From Alisma plantago-aquatica (lineage: Eukaryota > Streptophyta > Magnoliopsida > Alismatales > Alismataceae), in assembly GCA_963693085.1 (NCBI GenBank), contig OY856409.1:239312558-239376557 (forward strand): 64,000 nt of DNA, read 5' to 3'. Under the pieces are notes generated by a model. The model was given only the letters and a program-made list of their open reading frames with translations, was not told the origin of the DNA and ran no database searches. Below are positions 34,201 to 46,581 of this stretch, one piece after another. Every line of letters begins with the position of its first letter. Positions within the stretch are counted from its first letter, which is position 1. Made by a program: the position numbers and the translations under genes.

Positions 34201-36688
34201 TAAGGGATGAACCCAAATTGCTTATAGGATCAATGACTTGATATACTATGTTAATCATAGTTGTATGAACTCGATTGAAGGGTTGATATGACCTAATCAA
34301 GTTGAGATGATGATAGCATGAATTCCTATAAGAATATGATTCATGTGGTGTTTAAGGGTATGATCCTTAAGTAGAGAGATCATGAAACCCTAATCATGAA
34401 CATAAACCCTAATTATGGGCAATGTGATATGAAACCCTAATGAAGGGTGATGCTATATGCAATCCCTATTCTAAAGAAGGGAGATGGTATGTGAAACCCT
34501 AATCCCTAATGAGAGAATAGAATTCATAATTGAATATGATTCATGAGGTGAACTTCCTTTGCACGACCATGCAAGGTAGCACGGCCGTGGTAGCTTCCCC
34601 TCGCACGACCGTTCTTGGTTGCACGGCCGTGGTGCTCTATGCTTGATTTAGAGGTGATTTGAAAGTGACCTCATATGATCGTATACCTTGATATGATTAT
34701 AAGTCCAATATAATTGGATGAAGGATACATAAGATATGTGATGAGAAACCCTAGTTGAGGGTGTATCATTGTGATTGTTTATAAGCAAATTTATAATAAA
34801 GTCATGCCTTAAACTAAGATAAGTCCATATCATGTGAGAGAGCTGGACAATTCTAATGTGTGGCCTTTGCATTATATGCTAAAGGTAAGAGATTAGTGAT
34901 GGAATGTATTAAGAGGGAAATACCTTAATACAAGATAAGATGGATAACTCAACAGAGTTTGAAATGATGAGAAAGTGATACATCAAGATATGATAGTTAT
35001 CACATTCAGCATTTCAGGGTTTATATGCCTTGATGTACTTCAAATACAATATAATTGGGTAAGAAACATATGAAGTGTGTTATGAAACTATTACAATGAA
35101 ATGTAATGAGTTGTTACACCTTGATGAGTGTTAATTAATGTACCTTGAGAATGGGGTTAAGCCCAAATAATGTGTATGATATAATCATACCATGATAAGG
35201 ATGAGAAATGAACTCATACCTTGAGTTGATGATCATTAATGCTATATGATGAAAGTAATGTTCTAGAATAATCAAATATGATATCCTTGAATGCCCCAGA
35301 GGTATGGAATAATGTATTAAGGGTTGGACAGATAATGAGATCATGAACTCTTTATTAATGAGAAATGGGGAACCCTAACCCTAATTTGGGTAAAGGGAAT
35401 GAAAAGCCCTATTTGATAGTAAACCCTAATTCCTGGTAGAGGAATAATGGTGTTACTAACACATCACATGATGTGATGAATATCTTGTATGACTGTTATC
35501 ATGCCTAATAACCATACAGATATTATGATATGATGTATATAGCTAGTGTGAGCTGTGACATTTATATAATAAATGTTGATTGGCATTATGTGCCTTAATG
35601 TTGTTGTTGCTTAGTAAAAGAAGCAATATGCATGGACTTTTACGAGTCACATGAGTAAGTTGTTACCTAGTGAGAGGTGACAAGATATTTCATGGCCTTG
35701 TGAGCCAGGTGTGATGCTTGTGTAACAAGTATCATGAATGCCTTGGTCAGATGACCTGAAGGTGATAGTTACCTGAAAAAGGTATAATAATGCTCAATGA
35801 TGAGTTAAGGGTTTGAATACCCAGAACCATATGATTATGGTGATGAGAAAGTGAAGGGATGATAATTCCCAGTATTGAAATGAGGGACTGAGTTCCCAGG
35901 GTCTTTGAAAGACTGATAAATATCTGATAAAAGTAGTACATGTCTCTTTATAGCATTGTTGTAATAAGTTATGTTTGAGAACTTGGCTGATGCTAAAAGA
36001 ATATGAGAATGTACTTAATAAATCAAGTGAAATCTATTCATGTAGTGCTCTGACCATAGATCCATCATCGTCAGGAATAGGTGATGGTGAAACGGGTGCC
36101 CGCGGCAAAACCCGGAGCACATATTTTGAATATGTGGGGGTAAACGGGCGAAAATATCCTTACGTCCTCTTGAAGAGATTGTTGGAAGGTAAACAAGAAA
36201 CCTCTCAATCCTTCATGAATATGTCGGGATGGATGTATCATGAATCTCCCAATGATACTTAATGTCGGATCGAGGAGATAAACAAGAAATCTCTCGATTG
36301 GCGATGAGAGTGCAGTTGACGCTGTAACTCTGTAGCGAAGGTTCCAGAATACCCTGGCTAGCTAGTTAGCAGAGACATGAGATGTCCTGCATGTGGTCTC
36401 GTACTGACCGAGACAGATGAGGTCATAAGAATCCATCTCTTTTGATGACCTATGTATGGTACCGAGGCGATTTCGTAATGGTCGGTTGTAATCCTTGAAA
36501 AGGAATGGTACAAGTTGTGTACTTGTGAACCAGGATTAATTTGGAATACTTTGGTTCATGGTTAAAGAGTTTTCCTGTGAATGGATCTCTTTGCTAAAAG
36601 TTTTAAATTTTCAGTGATTTTCAGTAATCCGCTGCAAATAATTCGCTTCCGCATTAGTTAATCCTGTTTTTGCGGGACGGACGTTTCA
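31227..36688 (+). mobile_element. LTR-B of giant element, with 641-bp deletion
   Basis: 5462 bp. Collinear with LTR-A except for loss of the part equivalent to 28677-29317, at about 36486. The join falls at a shared TTG/GTTG. It has a TATA box (32112-32119), a donor-like GTAAGC (32229), the palindrome array (32646-33785) and the ACGGCCGT cluster (34561-34635). Confidence 0.92.
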
Positions 36689-36800
36689 ATTAGTGGTATC
36701 AGAGCTCTAGGTTCGCTGAGTCTATAGAGACATAGGACTAAGTTGTTGAGTCTATGTTAGTGTCCTCCAGTATACCCTATAATGATTTCTGCTTGTGCAG
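32229..36800 (+). other. Candidate leader intron, giant element copy 2
   Basis: Inference. Donor TTG|GTAAGC at 32229, acceptor TTGTGCAG at 36800, 19 nt before the ATG at 36820. Shorter than copy 1 because of the 641-bp deletion. Confidence 0.4.
32646..33785. repeat. AAACGG/CCGTTT palindrome array, LTR-B
   Basis: Same order as in LTR-A. Several units carry one-arm changes (e.g. AAGACCATTTGG and CAAACTGGTTC near 33320-33345). Confidence 0.88.
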
Positions 36801-38397
36801 AGAAAGGGTAAAGTTTAAAATGACTGGAGAGCACAAGGAACACATTGCTAAGGGCAATGTTGTTGCACCAAGAAGAGGTGCAAGGGATCATGCAAGAATA
36901 GAATGAGTGCCTGAGAATCCCCATTAAGACCTGATCAGGATAGATAATCCTATGATCATGCTCTTGTTGGGTAGATTAGGGCAACAGTAATGCATATGAG
37001 TGGACTGGATGCTAGGCTTATAACCTAGGTAATCAGTCCTTAATACAGAAAGCTTGATCTTAAAATGAGTTCCTAAATGACTTAGTCATGTTGGAACAAG
37101 GGAAAATATGGAAAACATTAACTTATGGCAAGAAAGTAGACTCTGCCTTGAGCTTAGACAGATAATAAATATGTGATGGCAGTGCCCAAGAAGGGGCAAT
37201 AAGCTGAGAAGTAGGTGATGATCTCTATAATTTTAGAGACATTTGCCTAATGGTTCTAAAAAGCCAAGGTTTTTGGTACAAATAGTGCAATAAATGCCTA
37301 GTGTACCAGGGCAGCAGCCCCTAAGTAAGTGTAAAGGTCTTAACCTTTCACTTGTAAAATTCCATGGCTTAGTTTTTGCATCAGTAATAAGACTAATAAG
37401 ACCATGATGTGAGGACAATGTATGTTATAAATGTGTACATGTTGAGTACACTAAACCCCTTTTGTTATAAAAAGGAGGACTGCTGATTTGGTTTTCCCTA
37501 TTAGTTGTCATATAGGGAAGAAATGATGAGAATTAGAATTTGAATTCTGTTCAAGTATTCTTTTAAATGTTCTATATTGATCTTACCTCTATGAAAGAGG
37601 AAGAGGTATAGAAGAGATGCCTGGATAAAATCCAGGGATGTTAAATCTTATGTTATGATAATATTAAAAACAAGAAATATGATAGCATGTAAGTGCATAC
37701 TACTTGATCTCAGTACTTGTAAACCCTGATCAGGTTTACAACTATTGATGATAAAGTGAGTATGGAAACTCTTAGATTGATATCTTTTTTATTGCCCTGA
37801 TCAAGCAATCATTCTGATACAATCTAATGAGTATCATGAAATAAGAAATATGGTATGGATAAATGTATCATACCTTAAGTACAAGAAAGAAGGATCTGAT
37901 AGGAATTCAGATCAGTATGTGTATATGAGGAAGTAAAAGTATGACCCTCATATGATGAGAAAGAGAAAAAGGGAGGTGATCCCTGTTCAATAAAGTTGTA
38001 AATATGATAAAAGAAAGATGAGAATATGATGTGTTTTCAACACATGTGACTGATACCAGGGTAATGGATTCTGGTATCTGAGAATTATCAGATGGTTTAG
38101 ATTAGCTACCTGGAGTGGTCAACTATGAAATCAGTCTGATTATATAAAATGATATGAACATCATATGTTAGGGGTTTATGCTTTGCATAAACATAACTAC
38201 TAAATATGTCTTTAAGATAAGATCTCAATTGACTCTATGAGAATATTGTGAGAAGGAACTTTGTGTTGATCAAAGCTCTATGATGTCTCCATAACAATGA
38301 GGTGTTATGTAGAGACATGATGATATGATGAATGAATAATATATGATCCCTTTATCTGGGATTTCGGGGACGAAATCCTTGTTAGGGGTTTATAATT
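36689..38397 (+). mobile_element. Interior 2 of giant element
   Basis: 1709 bp, nearly identical to interior 1. Primer site 36694-36705, acceptor-like CAG 36798-36800, gag-like start 36820-36906, hairpin 38359-38378. Confidence 0.9.
36820..36906 (+). pseudogene. Vestigial gag start, interior 2
   Basis: 28 codons, as in interior 1 but with GARDHARIE at the end, followed by the same stop. The change T to A makes it closer to the right-edge gag (GARDQDREE). Confidence 0.75.
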
Positions 38398-41300
38398 TGT
38401 AACACCCCTGACCTGGGTTATTCTTTAACCCTAGGTGTTTTGATTAAGAAAGATGATTATATGTTTAATCTCATCTTGTGAAAAGTAATTAGGGCTCATG
38501 AGGAACTTATGTTTCAATTTTGGTCCTGTTTGAACAATGTTGAAGCAATGATTTCTTATTTTGGACTAAAGTGCAAATTACCTAAGTTGAGGGGTTAACT
38601 TGCAAATTGCACATGATAAGATGTTCCTATGATGATTGAGACATCATAAGAATTAATATGATGTAGTAGTATGGTTTCTACAAGCCTGGACACCAAGATA
38701 GAGCTTGTTGGACAATGTTGTGCATTAAAACCTAGTTTTGGAGTAAAGTGCAATTTATCCAAAATCTAGGGTTCAATATGCAAATTACCACTTCAATAAG
38801 GTCCTTAATGTTTCTTGGCATCATGTATAGCAAAGAAAATGAGAGGGACTCCTCATTTGAACTAAGTTGGAGGTGAGAGAATCTTGACATTAAAATAATC
38901 AAGAATAATGCCTAATTGAAACCCTAATTCGATTTAGGGCAAAAATGAATAAAAATAATTGAAGGGCTTTCAACCAAAATGTTTTGGGTTGATTTTGAAT
39001 AAGGATGGACGTTCCTTTGCTAAGATAAGGAACGAAAATATCTTAAGTAGGTGAAATTCCACTCACCTTATTATAAAGAAAAGTAATTTCCACTCACATA
39101 TGGGATATTAATATAATAAGCATTAAGGTGCTTAATTTGCTTTTCCTTAAATTGAGGATAATGAAGGTGAATAAAAGGCAAAGGAAGGTGCCTCGTATCC
39201 ATGGAATGGAGGGGGAAGAGGCGGCCATAATTTTTGGATTAATTGGATTTTTATAAGGCATTTTCTCTCTCATCAATTTCCTTATAAAAGTGCCTTTTCC
39301 AAATGAATTGAAAGGCTTTTTCGGCCCTTTCTTCTTCCTTTGCTTGGGATGAGATCAAGGGGACTTAGGAGCAACAGGAGGACGAGCCCCAACCTGTTTG
39401 TAAGCTTCTTGACCCTCGTTCTTCATGATTTCATGCTGGAAATCGAAAATAAATTATGGATTCCTTCTTATTTCGATCTCCTCTTCAACCCTAGCCAACT
39501 TTTGCAATAAAAAGCTTGAGGACGAGCCTAGGGGGAGTTGCTAGAGCTTCATACACCATTTATGGCGTGATCTTGGAGCTTTGGAGCTCAATTGGAGGCG
39601 GGTTTTATAACTTAAACCCTCAAACATTGCTATTGCATCAATCTTCTATGCTTTGTTGATTGATTTCTTCAATTTTATACACTTTTGTTTCTTTGCTGCA
39701 AATTCCATCAAGAACGGTTGCTGTTCTTGGGTGCAAGAAGAACGATGATGATGACATCATCATAATCAAGCACCTCACCAAATATCTTAGGAGCAAACGA
39801 TCTCAAAAGTTGGGACCAAACGGTTTCACCAAAACCGTTTGGTGACCAAACGGGTTGCAAACCGTTTGGTGGCAAACGGGTTCAAACCCGTTTGAAAGAG
39901 TTGACCAAGCATTGACCGTTTGTGAATCTCGTTCCTAATTATGTAGGATAATGACCCTCCAAATTTTAGGGGTTAACTCCAAAGGAATAATAGGTTGAAG
40001 GCCAATCAATTAGACAAATCGAATTGAATTAAGTGCTGATTTTCAACCTAAATAACTTGACCTGCTTGGGCAAACGGGTTCAAGACCGTTTGATATGGTT
40101 GACCAAGCATTGACCGTTTGGGATTCCTGTTCATAATGATGTTGTTTAATGACCCTATAAATTTTAGAGGTTAACGCCAAAGGAATCATAGGTTTAAGGC
40201 TAATCAATTAGGAAAATCTAATTGGATTAAGTGCTGATTTTCAACCTGATTAATTTGACCTTCTTGGGAAAACGGGTTGAACACCGTTTGAGTGAGTTGA
40301 CCAAGCGTTTCCCGTTTGGGATTCCTGTTCATAATTATGTTGGTTAATGACTCTCCAAATTTCAGGGGTTACCTCCCACGGAATCGTGAGTTGAAGGCTA
40401 TTCAATTAGGCAAACCCTAATTGAAAACAGTGCTGAAATTCCAATGAGTTAAGTTGAGATTTTGGGTTGATTAGCCCAAACGGGTTCAAGACCGTTTGGG
40501 GATCATACAAACGGGTTCAAGACCGTTTGGGGATCACCACAAGACCGTTTTGAGGTCTGGGGTCAACTATAGTTGATCAATTGAAGGTCCAAAGGTACCA
40601 AATCATACTGCAACTCAATGCTGATTTGTTGATCAACTCGATAGACCAATCCATGATGATTTTTCACTAAAGTCCAAAGGTTGGATGAGACAAACGGTCT
40701 CAAGACCATTTTAAGCTCATCCAAAAGGTCTCAAGACCGTTTGGTGGTCACCAAAGACCGTTTGGAGGTCTAGGGTTGAGTATGGTTAGGTGTTTGAAGG
40801 TCTAAAGGTACTAAGCTGATATACAATGCAATGTTGATTTGGTGATCAATCCAATGAACCAAACCCCAATTGGAATGCTTAGATTTGAGTGATATGATGG
40901 GCAAACGGTCTCAAGACCGTTTGGAGGTCATCCAAACGACCTCAAGACCGTTTGGGGTCAGGTCATACCCAATTTGGATGATGGTTCAATGGTTTCAAAG
41001 CAACTAGTCTTACATTGATTAGTGTTGTTGAATCATCGATTCCAAACCCTGATTCAATTGAATCAAACCCTAATTGATGATCAATTGAGGGTCAATTGAG
41101 GGTCAAATCATTTGAAGGTTGACCTATTAAACTCAATTGAAGTATGAGGATAGGTCCAATTGATGATTGATTCCATGAATTCAATGATTGAAGGAATCAA
41201 CATTGGAAACCCTAATTCAAATGGATACTTATGTAATGGAGGTCCAATGTGATTGAATCTCTTGAGAATCAAGATGGTGAATGATCCATTGATCCAATGC

Positions 41301-44300
41301 TGATTAGTAATGATAGTCAATGAAGGTACAAAGGTTGAAACCCTATTAGTACCTAAGTGGTTAGTGCCAATTAAGGGATGAACCCTAATTGCTTATAGGA
41401 TCAATGACTTGATATACTATGTTAATCATAGTTGTATGAACTTGATTGAAGGGTTGATATGACCTAATCAAGTTGAGATGATGATAGCATGAAATTCTAT
41501 AAGAATATGATTAATGTGGTGTTTAATGGTATGATCCTTAAGTAGAGAGATCATGAAACCCTAATCATGAACATAAACCCTAATTATGGGCAATGTGATA
41601 TGAAACCCTAATGAAGGGTGATGCTATATGCAATCCCTATTCTAAAGAAGGGAGATGGTATGTGAAACCCTAATCCCTAATGAGAATTCATACTTGAATA
41701 TGATTCATGAGGTGAACTTCCTTTGCACGACCATGCAAGGTAGCACGGTCGTGGTAGCTTCCCCTCGCACGGACGTTCTTGGTTGCACGGCCGTAGTGCT
41801 CTATGCTTGATTTAGAGGTGATTTGAAAGTGACCTCATATGATCGTATACCTTGATATGATTATAAGTCCAATATAATTGGATGAAGGATACATAAGATA
41901 TGTGATGAGAAACCCTAGTTGAGGGTGTATCATTGTGATTGTTTATAAGAAACTTTATAATAAAGTCATGCCTTAAACTAAGATAAGTCCATATCATGTG
42001 AGATAGCTGGACAATTCTAATGTGTGGCCTTTGCATTATATGCTAAAGGTAAGAGATTAGTGATGGAATGTATTAAGAGGGAAATACCTTAATACAAGAT
42101 AAGATGGATAACTCAACAGAGTTTGAAATGACGAGAAAGTGATACATCAAGATATGATAGTTATCACATTCACCATTTCAGGGTTTATATGCCTTGATGT
42201 ACTTCAAATACAATATAATTGGGTAAGAAACATATGAAGTGTGTTATGAAACTATTACAATGAAATGTAATGAGTTGTTACACCTTGATGAGTGTTAATT
42301 AATGTACCTTGAGAATGGGGTTAAGCCCAAATAATGTGTATGATATAATCATACCATGATAAGGATGAGAAATGAACTCATACCTTGAATTGATGATCAT
42401 TAATGCTATATGATGAAAGTAATGTTCTAGAATAATCAAATATGATATCCTTGAATGCCCCAGAGGTATGGAATAATGTATCAAGGGTTGGACAGATAAT
42501 GAGATCATGAACTCTTTATTAATGAGAAATGGGGAACCCTAACCCTAATTTGGGTAAAGGGAATGAAAAGCCCTATTTGATAGTAAACCCTAATTCCTGG
42601 TAGAGGAATAATGGTGTTACTATCACATCACATGATGTGATGAATATCTTGTATGATTGTTATCATGCCTAATAACCATACAGATATTATGAGATGATGT
42701 ATATAGCTAGTGTGAGTTGTGAAATTTATATAATAAATGTTGATTGGCATTATGTGCCTTAATGTTGTTGTTGCTTAGTAAAAGAAGCAATATGCATGGA
42801 CTTTTATGAGTCACATGAGTAAGTTGTTACCTAGTGAGAGGTGACAAGATATTTCATGGCCTTGTGAGCCAGGTGTGATGCTTGTATAACAAGTATCATG
42901 AATGCCTTGGTCAGATGACCTGAAGGTGATAGTTACCTAAAAAAGGTATAATAATGCTCAATGATGAGTTAAGGGTTTGAATACCCAGAACCATATGATT
43001 ATGGTGATGAGAAAGTGAAGGGATGATAATTCCTAGTATTGAAATGAGGGACTGAGTTCCCAGGGTCTTTGAAAGACTGATAAATATCTGATAAAAGTAG
43101 TACATGTCTCTTTATATCATTGTTGTAATAAGTTATGTTTGAGAACTTGGCTGATGCTAAAAGAATATGAGAATGTACTTAATAAATCAAGTGAAATCTA
43201 TTCATGTAGTGCTCTGACCATAGATCCATCATCGTCAGGAATAGGTGATGGTGAAACGGGTGCCCGCGCCAAAACCCGGAGCACATATTTTGAATATGTG
43301 GGGGTAAATGGGCGAAAATATCCTTATGTCCTCTTGAAGAGATTGTTGGAAGGTAAACAAGAAACCTCTCAATCCTTCATGAATATGTCGGGATGGATGT
43401 ATCATGAATCTCCCAATGATACTTAATGTCGGATCGAGGAGATAAATAAGAAATCTCTCGATTGGCGATGAGAGTGCAGTTGACGCTGTAACTCTGTAGT
43501 GAAGGTGCCAGAATACCCTGTCTAGCTAGTTAGCAGAGACATGAGATGTCCTGCATGTGGTCTCATACTGACCGAGACAGATGAGGTCATAAGAATCCGG
43601 CTCTTTTGATGACCTATGTATGGTACCGAGGCGATTTCGTAATGGTCGGTTGGAGTATGAGCGGTATATCTCATCTCCTCAGAGCATAAGTGTGATTGTA
43701 AAATGTAATCAGCCGTATAGCATGTTTGCTTAAGGATTGAATACGGAGATTCATTGGCTGATGTTGTACTTCTTTGTGCATTCCTTAGTAGATAAATGTT
43801 AATTATGTTTCTTTATATTCTCTGCAAAGTAGACAGATGAATTACTTATCTACCATGGGTAGATGCAATGACCTCCTTGAGAATGGAGATTATCTTATTC
43901 TGTTCTATGATGAATAATTATGCCTGATAATGTAAAAGTAACCCCTACTCAGTTTTAATTTGATAAACTGCAATAACAATGTTTTTGGCGGAGAGTTATA
44001 TCTCTTGCTGGGGCAATTTTCAATTGTCTCACCCTCGTGGGAAACATTTTTAGGTATGCATGGAAGGCAGAGCAGAAACCCTAGAACAGGGAAAGAGCAG
44101 CAGCAACAGCAGGGACAACAATAAAATCTCCAGTGGAAATATTGTCTGTCTAGTCATATAGATAGTAGTCTTATGTGTCGTCTCTGTACTCTCAGGTCCT
44201 CGGAGTTTTAAATGTATCAATCTGAGTTTTGGCTTAGTGCCTCGAAGTTTTTATACAGCCTGTGTATATTTGTTAACAGGGCAGTCAATGTTGTAATCCT

Positions 44301-44493
44301 TGAAAAGGAATGGTACAGGTTGTGTACTTGTGAACCAGGATGAATTTTGAATACTTTGGTTCATGGTAAAAGATTTTTCCTGTGAATGGATCTCTTTGCA
44401 AAAAGTTTTAAATTTTCAGTGATTTTCAGTAATCCGCTGCAAATAATTCGCTTCCGCATTAGTTAATCCTATTTTTGTGAGACGGTCATTTCA
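38398..44493 (+). mobile_element. LTR-C of giant element
   Basis: 6096 bp, full length, ending GTCATTTCA and then the duplication AATAT. TATA box 39283-39290; donor-like GTAAGC at 39400 with the preceding exon G changed to T; palindrome array 39818-40960, with several damaged arms; ACGGCCGT cluster 41725-41800. A 95-codon plus-strand frame (43139-43426) is repeated in LTR-B but broken in LTR-A. Confidence 0.92.
39818..40960. repeat. AAACGG/CCGTTT palindrome array, LTR-C
   Basis: Same layout as LTR-A and LTR-B. The pair near 40690-40745 has lost several arm bases (AAGACCATTTTAAG, CAAAAGGTCTC). Confidence 0.88.
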
Positions 44494-44498
44494 AATAT

Positions 44499-46528
44499 GA
44501 ACAAAACTAGGACTACATGTAGATGGATAACTAGTAGATGATATCACAAGTTAGGGTTACTAGTAGGAGGGGTTAGCTTAGCTATCCAAGTCCTATTACT
44601 TTTGGATGATTTCCTAAAGGGGAAATATGTATAATAATGACAAATTTCCTTGCAAGGATTGTAAGTTCCCTTAACCTTGCAACTGGAGGATTATCCATTG
44701 TATATTGAAGGTCATTTTCTTTTGTTGTTCCTTTGTCTACTATCAAGTCAAATACCATCTCTACCAGTTTTTTTGTAGTATGGTCTAGGATTTGATTTAG
44801 ATTCTTTTTTCCATCTAAGAATCTTCCCAAGGAGGATCTCTATGATTACCATGCATAGAGAAGTTATAGTAGAGAACAATTGATTAATATCATCTCTAGT
44901 ATGCAAAAGATCGATATCTAAGCAAAGATCTTTAGTCATGTCAGAATATTTTTCAATATGAAAAGTAGTAGAGTCATTCTCTCTACTAGTAGAAGCAGAA
45001 CAACATTTCAGGATATTTATCGTAGCAAGCAAGGAACCAATTTCTTTTTCAAGCATCGTAATTTTAGAAAGCTAAACACTATTTTCATATTCTATTCCTT
45101 GAAAAATAAAGTCTTTTCCATCATTTTCATTTCTAAGAACATAAATATCAAGCATGAGAGAATTCACAATTTTAGCATGCTCTTCATTAGAATTGGAAAT
45201 AAAAGGTTGAACCTCTAGAAATCTAATCCTACCAAGCAGGCTAGAATTTTCAAGTTTAAGAGCATCTACTTGAATAAATTAAGTATTGTTTTCTATCTCA
45301 ACTCCATTTAATTTCAATTCACGTTCTAGATAAAACTTTTGGATATTTTTAACATCATCTTGCAAGTAAATATTAAAATGTTCATGTTCATTTTTTTCTT
45401 CATGCAAGTTATCAACAATCTTAGCGAGCTTTTTCTTTTTAAGCTTAGTATACTTAAGAGATGCACGAGTAGAATGAATAATTGCAATTAGGGATTATTT
45501 TATATAAAAAATTTAGATTTACCTCATTTGGATCTTCATTTGGACTTTCCATGAGAGCAAAGTGGCATTCTCCACTTTTACTAGAGCTTGAAATATATAT
45601 CACTAGAATCTTCACTTGAACTTGCATTGGAGGAGTCACTAGAGATTTTGTGCCATTTCTACTTCTTCTTATACTTTTGTTCCCTTCTCTTGAGATGATG
45701 GTTCTTTTGGCCTTGTGGACAGTCATCCTTGAAGTGACCCTTCTTTCTACATTTGAAGCACTGGGTAGAAGAAGAAGACTTGCCTTTGTAGGATCTACCT
45801 TTAGAGTACATGGCATCTTTTTCAACTTGAGAGGATTTTTGGCTTAATGAAGCATGGAAAGCAGTCATCTTCTCCTGATTATGATTCTTTTCTTCAAGCT
45901 CCTCTTATTCTAGTTGGTTGAGTCGAACTTCATGAACTTGAAGGTTTCTAGTGAGTTGTCTAATAGGAATGTCAGAGAGGGATTTTGATTCTTGTATGGT
46001 AGCCACTTTGGTTTGCCAACTGTGAGGAAGAGTACATAGAATTTTTGAGTTCACATTTCCTTGATCCATGACATGACCTAGGATGGCAAGACCATGTACA
46101 ATGGTGTTGAGCCTTGAGAGCATTTTAGACATGCTCTCCTCCTTTCCCATCTTGAAGCCTTAGAAGAGTTCATTAAGCATATAGACTCTACTTTCCTTCA
46201 CTTGCAGTGTCCCCTCATAAGTGACACATAGCTTTCACCATATCTCATAGGTCATTTCACAAGAGGAAATTTGGTTTAACTTGGTGGTCAAAAGGGTGTC
46301 ATAGAGGATGTTGATGACTCTTGCATTCAAGGTTGCCTTCTTCAATTTAGCATCATCCCATTCTTCTAACTTTGTCTCTGATAGCTTGTATGGAAGGCCT
46401 ACCATTTTCCATATCTCAAGACTTGATCTTTGGATGTAGAACGACATTCTTGCCTTTCAATATAGGAAGTTTCTCCCATCAAAGGCTGGCATGTTGAAGA
46501 AGTATTTGCCTCCTTGATTATCATCCAT
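44499..46528 (-). pseudogene. SIRE-like copia gag, broken
   Basis: Minus-strand gag from ATG at 46528 (MDDNQGGKYFFNMPAFDGRN, then FLY and a stop where Trp is expected). Next come ARMSFYIQRSSLEIWKMV, the UBN2-type gag core (VINILYDTLLTTKLNQISSC; LGHVMDQGNVNSKILCTLPH), and a good CCHC knuckle CFKCRKKGHFKDDC at about 45716-45757. A C-terminal part rich in Leu/Lys/Glu heptad-like stretches runs from 45450 to about 44580, a long coiled-coil tail typical of SIRE gag. At least six stops or shifts are needed. It ends at the giant insertion (duplication 44494-44498). No protease follows on the far side at 23413-22862. Confidence 0.9.
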
Positions 46529-46567
46529 CTTCTCCTGCTTGTGGAAGTATTTTTTGGGGAAGAACTT

Positions 46568-46580
46568 GCTCTGATAGATA
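46568..46580 (-). other. Degenerate primer-binding site of SIRE-like (-)
   Basis: Minus strand TATCTATCAGAGC followed by AAGTTC. It resembles TGGTATCAGAGC at the expected place, 1 nt inside the LTR end. Confidence 0.65.
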
Positions 46581-46581
46581 T

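Larger units (their letters stand above)
23414..44493 (+). mobile_element. Giant-LTR non-coding element, three LTRs and two interiors (LARD-like)
   Basis: A 21,080-bp structure: LTR-A 23414-29517 (6104 bp), interior 29518-31226 (1709 bp), LTR-B 31227-36688 (5462 bp), interior 36689-38397 (1709 bp), LTR-C 38398-44493 (6096 bp). The duplication AATAT flanks only the outer ends (23409-23413, 44494-44498). Each interior starts with a perfect initiator-Met tRNA primer site and ends with the GGATTTCG-hairpin motif of plant gypsy elements. No protease, RT or integrase is present. The LTRs start TGTAACACCCCTGACCTGG and end TTTCA. Copies differ by only a few percent by eye, so this is the youngest insertion in the nest. 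A single outer duplication suggests unequal recombination between LTRs rather than two insertions. Confidence 0.92.

Noticed and set aside
35975..36262. 95-codon frame repeated at 43139-43426
   Set aside because: It needs a TTG start, is broken in LTR-A by a small indel, and lies in non-coding LTR. It is conserved only because the LTRs are recent copies.
45650..45847. 65-codon plus-strand hydrophobic frame
   Set aside because: Antisense shadow of the SIRE-like gag zinc-knuckle region.
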